A stretch of DNA of 9,430 bases from DASXMX01 sp036794395 (lineage in GTDB: Bacteria; Planctomycetota; Phycisphaerae; Tepidisphaerales; Tepidisphaeraceae): positions 1-9,430 of the forward strand of contig DAIRGS010000271.1 in NCBI GenBank assembly GCA_036794395.1, written 5' to 3'. The notes under the pieces are model-generated. The model was not told the DNA's origin and did not search any database. It saw only the letters and a program-made list of their open reading frames with translations. A program made the position numbers and the translations under genes. This document shows, one piece after another, positions 7,368 to 9,430 of this stretch; the first letter of the stretch is position 1, and every line of letters begins with the position of its first letter.

Positions 7368-7780
7368 GTCGTCACCTTCCCTGCGACCGCCGTCCCGCAT
7401 TCGGGGCAGACGCCGCTTGTATTGCAGGCGAGGTCATACCCACATGAACGGCAGAACCCAACTCGCCCTTGCGCAGGAGTACGCGCCGCGACGATTCTCG
7501 ACCCCATTCCCGCGACGGCACACACCGCCGCAACCACCCAAAGCGAAACGCCCCCCTCCCAATACCATTTGCCATCCCAAGGCGTGAAGATCCAATGTTC
7601 CAGACGCCCCGGCCTGAGGACCACGAATTCGTTACCTTCGTCAATGCGGATCAAACAAAAACCGACGCCGGGCCGACTCACGGGTCGGATAGCCAGGTAG
7701 CTCATGACCAACAACACCACCGTCCCCGCGCAAAGCAGCAGTGATAGGGCAGACACGAGGGTGAAGAATTTTCGTCTCAC
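7364..7780 (-). CDS. Two-pass membrane protein with C-terminal zinc ribbon, array copy 4 (shortest)
   Basis: A 138-residue protein, the smallest of the six. The GTG start gives MRRKFFTLVSALSLLLCAGT, TM1 ending in LLVMSY, a loop of only about 50 residues rich in aromatic residues near its end (WIFTPWDGKWYW, 63-74), TM2 about 77-97, and the ribbon Cys110, 113, 125 and 128. The invariant LTGNTSG reads LACNTSG, adding Cys119 inside the ribbon. The tail is AVAGKVTT. The start overlaps the copy 5 stop as GTGA (7777-7780). No frameshift is seen, so the short loop looks like genuine loss or divergence of the extracytoplasmic part. Function unknown. Confidence 0.76.
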   Translation of the reverse strand: MRRKFFTLVSALSLLLCAGTVVLLVMSYLAIRPVSRPGVGFCLIRIDEGNEFVVLRPGRLEHWIFTPWDGKWYWEGGVSLWVVAAVCAVAGMGSRIVAARTPAQGRVGFCRSCGYDLACNTSGVCPECGTAVAGKVTT

Positions 7781-8388
7781 GCCGTGATCTTAACTTTCCC
7801 TGCCACCGCCGTCCCGCACTCGGGGCACGTGCCGCTGGTGTTGCCGGTGAGGTTGTAAGCGCAAGAGAGGCACTGTTGGCGGCGTCTCCGGCGATACCTG
7901 CTAAGCCATCCGATTATCAGCAGAGATGGAAGCACAAAGAAGAGTACCGACAACAGCCATAGTGGAAGCCAGACCTGCCGTTGCGTGATGTGGTCGCGCC
8001 CGAAGCCCCAGTAGGTCCACGAGTATTGGACACCTTTCCACCAGTAGTTTTTCTCGGTTATTGGTGGAGGCTTTTTCATCGTCCCCGAGCCCCACGGGTC
8101 GAATTGAAAATGATACTGCACGAAGTTGCCGTGGTCCGTTACCCGGAAGCGGCGTGCGGACTTGAAGTAACGCTTGTTGGGGACGCCGTCGGGTGCCCAC
8201 GCGACGTAGCCCAACCGACCCATCCCGACGCTCAACTCTCCCCGCCGCCACGCGGGGTCTTCCAGGCCCTTGGTGGTGGTCCACTCCCACTGATACATCT
8301 CATGATAACTTCGCACCCACAGCACAACCGTTTCCACAGACAGCAACAGCGAAAGAGCAGAGGCGGCGGTGAACAACTTGCGTCTCAT
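7777..8388 (-). CDS. Two-pass membrane protein with C-terminal zinc ribbon, array copy 5
   Basis: A 203-residue protein. MRRKLFTAASALSLLLSVET leads through TM1 to LWVRSY, then a Trp/Tyr-rich loop of about 110 residues, TM2 about 139-162 (VWLPLWLLSVLFFVLPSLL), a basic SRYRRRRR, and the ribbon Cys173, 176, 188 and 191 (CLSCAYNLTG; Ala replaces the usual Gly). The tail is AVAGKVKITA. As in copy 3, an in-frame ATG 11 codons upstream (MRDGGSGKGDG) is present but lies inside the ribbon codons of copy 6. The ATG at 8388, overlapping the copy 6 stop as ATGA, is preferred. Function unknown. Confidence 0.79.
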   Translation of the reverse strand: MRRKLFTAASALSLLLSVETVVLWVRSYHEMYQWEWTTTKGLEDPAWRRGELSVGMGRLGYVAWAPDGVPNKRYFKSARRFRVTDHGNFVQYHFQFDPWGSGTMKKPPPITEKNYWWKGVQYSWTYWGFGRDHITQRQVWLPLWLLSVLFFVLPSLLIIGWLSRYRRRRRQQCLSCAYNLTGNTSGTCPECGTAVAGKVKITA

Positions 8389-9041
8389 GCCGTCGCCTTT
8401 CCCGCTACCGCCGTCCCGCATTCCGGACAGACGCCACTGGTGTTACCGGTGAGGTTGTAGCCGCAGGCGGGGCAAAGGTTGCGGCGCGTTCTGCTGGCGC
8501 GGCGGAGGATCGCGGCGAACCAGAGGAGGGGCGGAACGGCGAAGAATGTCGCGAAGGCGTACAGCGGGATGACCGTATCCTGTAATGTGCCATTTCGCAG
8601 CGACTGGGTGTGGTCCGGAGCTTCGACCGTGCCGGTGTAGGTGGTTGTCGTCCGTCCGAAGCCGAGTGCGCCTCTTGCGGGATTGTAAAGCGGGGCGTCC
8701 GCCGTGATCTGGAATGGGAAACGGGTCCATTCGAAGGGCGGCAGAGGGGCATTAGGAGAGGGTTGCGTGCCGGGGGTAACACGCACAACCCGAACTCTGC
8801 CCTTCGGACCAATCTCATACATCAGTGCCGGGAACTGGCGTCCGTCCAGTGCGCCGACCGTCCAATGGATCGATCCGCGCGAAGTTCGCAGGGACTGGAA
8901 TCCCTGTAGCTGTCTCCGAGCATCCTGCGTGCGACGCCCGAGCCGGTCGTATACCCAGTAACTTCGCACCCACAGCACCGCCGTTGCCGTGAACAGTAAA
9001 AGTGATACGACAGAAATGAGGGTTAAGATGCGGCGGCGCAC
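8385..9041 (-). CDS. Two-pass membrane protein with C-terminal zinc ribbon, array copy 6 (first in transcription order)
   Basis: A 218-residue protein, the first of the array. From the GTG at 9041 it reads (V/M)RRRILTLISVVSLLLFTATAV, TM1 ending in LWVRSYWVYD, then the longest loop (about 130 residues, with a SRGSIHW stretch at 54-60), TM2 about 157-178 (VIPLYAFATFFAVPPLLW), a basic RRASRTRR, and the ribbon Cys190, 193, 205 and 208. The tail is AVAGKATA. An upstream in-frame ATG at 9104 would add 21 His/Pro-rich residues unlike any paralogue, so GTG is chosen by alignment. No Shine-Dalgarno sequence precedes it, only CCCCCC after a TACAAT box. Function unknown. Confidence 0.76.
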   Translation of the reverse strand: MRRRILTLISVVSLLLFTATAVLWVRSYWVYDRLGRRTQDARRQLQGFQSLRTSRGSIHWTVGALDGRQFPALMYEIGPKGRVRVVRVTPGTQPSPNAPLPPFEWTRFPFQITADAPLYNPARGALGFGRTTTTYTGTVEAPDHTQSLRNGTLQDTVIPLYAFATFFAVPPLLWFAAILRRASRTRRNLCPACGYNLTGNTSGVCPECGTAVAGKATA

Positions 9042-9047
9042 GGGGGG

Positions 9048-9053
9048 ATTGTA
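9048..9053 (-). promoter_or_regulatory. Possible -10 box for a leaderless array transcript
   Basis: The minus strand reads TACAAT, a 5/6 match to TATAAT, followed by exactly six C residues and the GTG of copy 6. If active, transcription would begin at or next to the start codon. No good -35 is seen at the usual distance. The call is tentative and rests on position and the lack of a Shine-Dalgarno sequence. Confidence 0.3.
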
Positions 9054-9079
9054 ACAGGGCCGGGAGGGTGGAAGATGCG

Positions 9080-9103
9080 TGCTACAGTGGGGAAAGTGTA
9101 GCA
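9080..9103. repeat. Inverted repeat TGCTACA / TGTAGCA
   Basis: A perfect 7-bp inverted repeat (9080-9086 and 9097-9103) with a 10-bp spacer, followed by a further direct TGTAGCA at 9107-9113. It lies about 40-60 bases upstream of the copy 6 start codon, a place where a regulator could bind. No binding protein is known for it. Confidence 0.5.
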
Positions 9104-9202
9104 TTATGTAGCATGGAGATGTGCCAGTTGCGAGGTGTATTGCAAGCGTTGAAGATACAGTGGGTTACGGCAACGCATCGGAAGGCGTTGGTGGGAAAAC
9201 GG

Positions 9203-9239
9203 TGCAACATTCGTGCAACACGTGTAGCAAAGTGTAGCA
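9203..9239 (+). repeat. Four tandem 7-bp boxes at about 10-bp spacing
   Basis: TGCAACA at 9203 and 9214 and TGTAGCA at 9223 and 9233 differ from each other at two positions and start 11, 9 and 10 bases apart, close to one helical turn. All four are in the same orientation. This looks like an operator or iteron-like array, but the function is not known. Confidence 0.5.
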
Positions 9240-9284
9240 CGGGGGTCGATTTTCAGGTGAAAAACGGGGGTGCCGTGCTACACT
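9231..9284. repeat. 12-bp perfect inverted repeat
   Basis: AGTGTAGCACGG (9231-9242) and CCGTGCTACACT (9273-9284) are exact reverse complements with a 30-bp spacer. The arms contain the same TGTAGCA box found nearby. It could be a paired operator, a cruciform or stem-loop, or the end of a small mobile repeat. Confidence 0.6.
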
Positions 9285-9401
9285 GCTCTCAATGAGAGTT
9301 CGCGGGTACGCGCTTGGGGCGGGCTGATGAACAACCTTTGGTTTTTCAGGATCGCGTTCGTTCTATTTCTGTTGCGCAGATTTGTCGAGCGCCCTCTTGC
9401 C

Positions 9402-9422
9402 CCCTCTCCCTTCGGGAGAGGG
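9402..9422. repeat. GC-rich hairpin at the window edge, likely a dispersed palindromic repeat
   Basis: CCCTCTCCC (9402-9410) and GGGAGAGGG (9414-9422) form a perfect 9-bp stem around TTC. CCCTCTCCC...GGGAGAGGG palindromes occur as dispersed intergenic elements in many bacterial genomes. This one may continue past the window end (GATGGGGTG follows). Confidence 0.6.
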
Positions 9423-9430
9423 ATGGGGTG

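Larger units (their letters stand above)
6331..8460 (-). repeat. Junction repeats of the zinc-ribbon array (five copies of about 90 bp)
   Basis: A roughly 90-bp DNA repeat recurs at about 6331-6420, 6780-6869, 7352-7437, 7768-7857 and 8372-8460. Each copy spans the zinc-ribbon codons of one gene, its stop, and the overlapping start with the first codons of the next gene. A sixth ribbon segment without a following gene start is at about 5797-5850. On the plus strand the shared core reads roughly CCGTCCCGCATTCGGGGCAG, followed by GCCGCTGGTGTTGCCGGTGA. DNA between the copies is far less similar. Confidence 0.7.
9042..9430. other. Region without a supported gene upstream of the array
   Basis: No convincing coding sequence is seen here. 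The region holds repeated TGTAGCA/TGCTACA and TGCAACA boxes (9080-9284), two inverted repeats built from them, the presumed control region of the zinc-ribbon array, and a GC-rich hairpin at the right edge. A short plus-strand frame from an ATG at 9327 stays open to the window end with a hydrophobic start (NNLWFFRIAFVLFLL). It could be the start of a gene but runs into the edge hairpin and cannot be judged. Confidence 0.6.

Noticed and set aside
6340..8421. CRISPR-like regular repeats in the array
   Set aside because: The repeats are about 90 bp, unevenly spaced by 400-600 bp, and encode a conserved protein motif, so they are gene duplications.
9068..9295. A 75-codon plus-strand frame with GTG start
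   Set aside because: It is Cys-rich with no recognisable family and coincides with the repeated boxes and inverted repeats, so it is better read as non-coding.
9292..9327. An 11-codon frame (MRVRGYALGAG) whose TGA overlaps the ATG at 9327
   Set aside because: It could be a leader peptide, but neither it nor the following frame has independent support within the window.

Overview
The window is GC-rich and almost fully coding. Ten supported genes all lie on the minus strand, so transcription runs from about 9050 down to 102. The organism is most likely a planctomycete, probably of the Phycisphaerae / Tepidisphaera-like group. This is an inference from three traits: many paralogues of a small two-pass membrane protein ending in a C-x2-C-GY(D/N)LTGNTSG-CPECG zinc ribbon, Ala-Thr-Gln-Pro linkers, and a GldG-like/DUF4340 transporter cluster. 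No rRNA, tRNA, CRISPR array, transposase or phage gene is visible.

Region A (102-5528) is a four-gene ABC transporter operon. In transcription order it encodes an ABC ATPase (GTG start behind a strong GGAGG site), a six-TM ABC-2 permease, a 724-residue GldG-like auxiliary protein anchored at both ends, and a membrane-anchored DUF4340 protein. The first three genes are joined by 4-bp ATGA overlaps. The DUF4340 gene follows after a 65-nt gap that holds a small hairpin. The set resembles the GldA/GldF/GldG transporter of gliding bacteria, but such clusters occur in many non-gliders and the substrate here is unknown.

Region B (5768-9041) is a tandem array of six paralogous small membrane proteins of 138-218 residues. 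Each has a basic N-terminus, one TM helix ending in a WVRSY-like motif, a variable extracytoplasmic segment of about 50-130 residues, a second TM helix, a basic stretch and a four-cysteine zinc ribbon predicted to be cytoplasmic. All five junctions are 4-bp stop/start overlaps (ATGA or GTGA), so the block reads as one translationally coupled polycistron. DNA conservation is concentrated at the junctions, where the ribbon of one gene meets the start of the next, while the middles diverge strongly. This conserved-caps, variable-core array is the most unusual thing in the window; its function is unknown.

Region C (9042-9430) has no gene I can support. It contains a possible -10 box exactly where a leaderless transcript of the array would need it, at least eight TGTAGCA/TGCAACA-type boxes in both orientations (several about 10 bp apart), a 12-bp inverted repeat, and at the window edge a GC-rich hairpin of a kind often dispersed in bacterial genomes.
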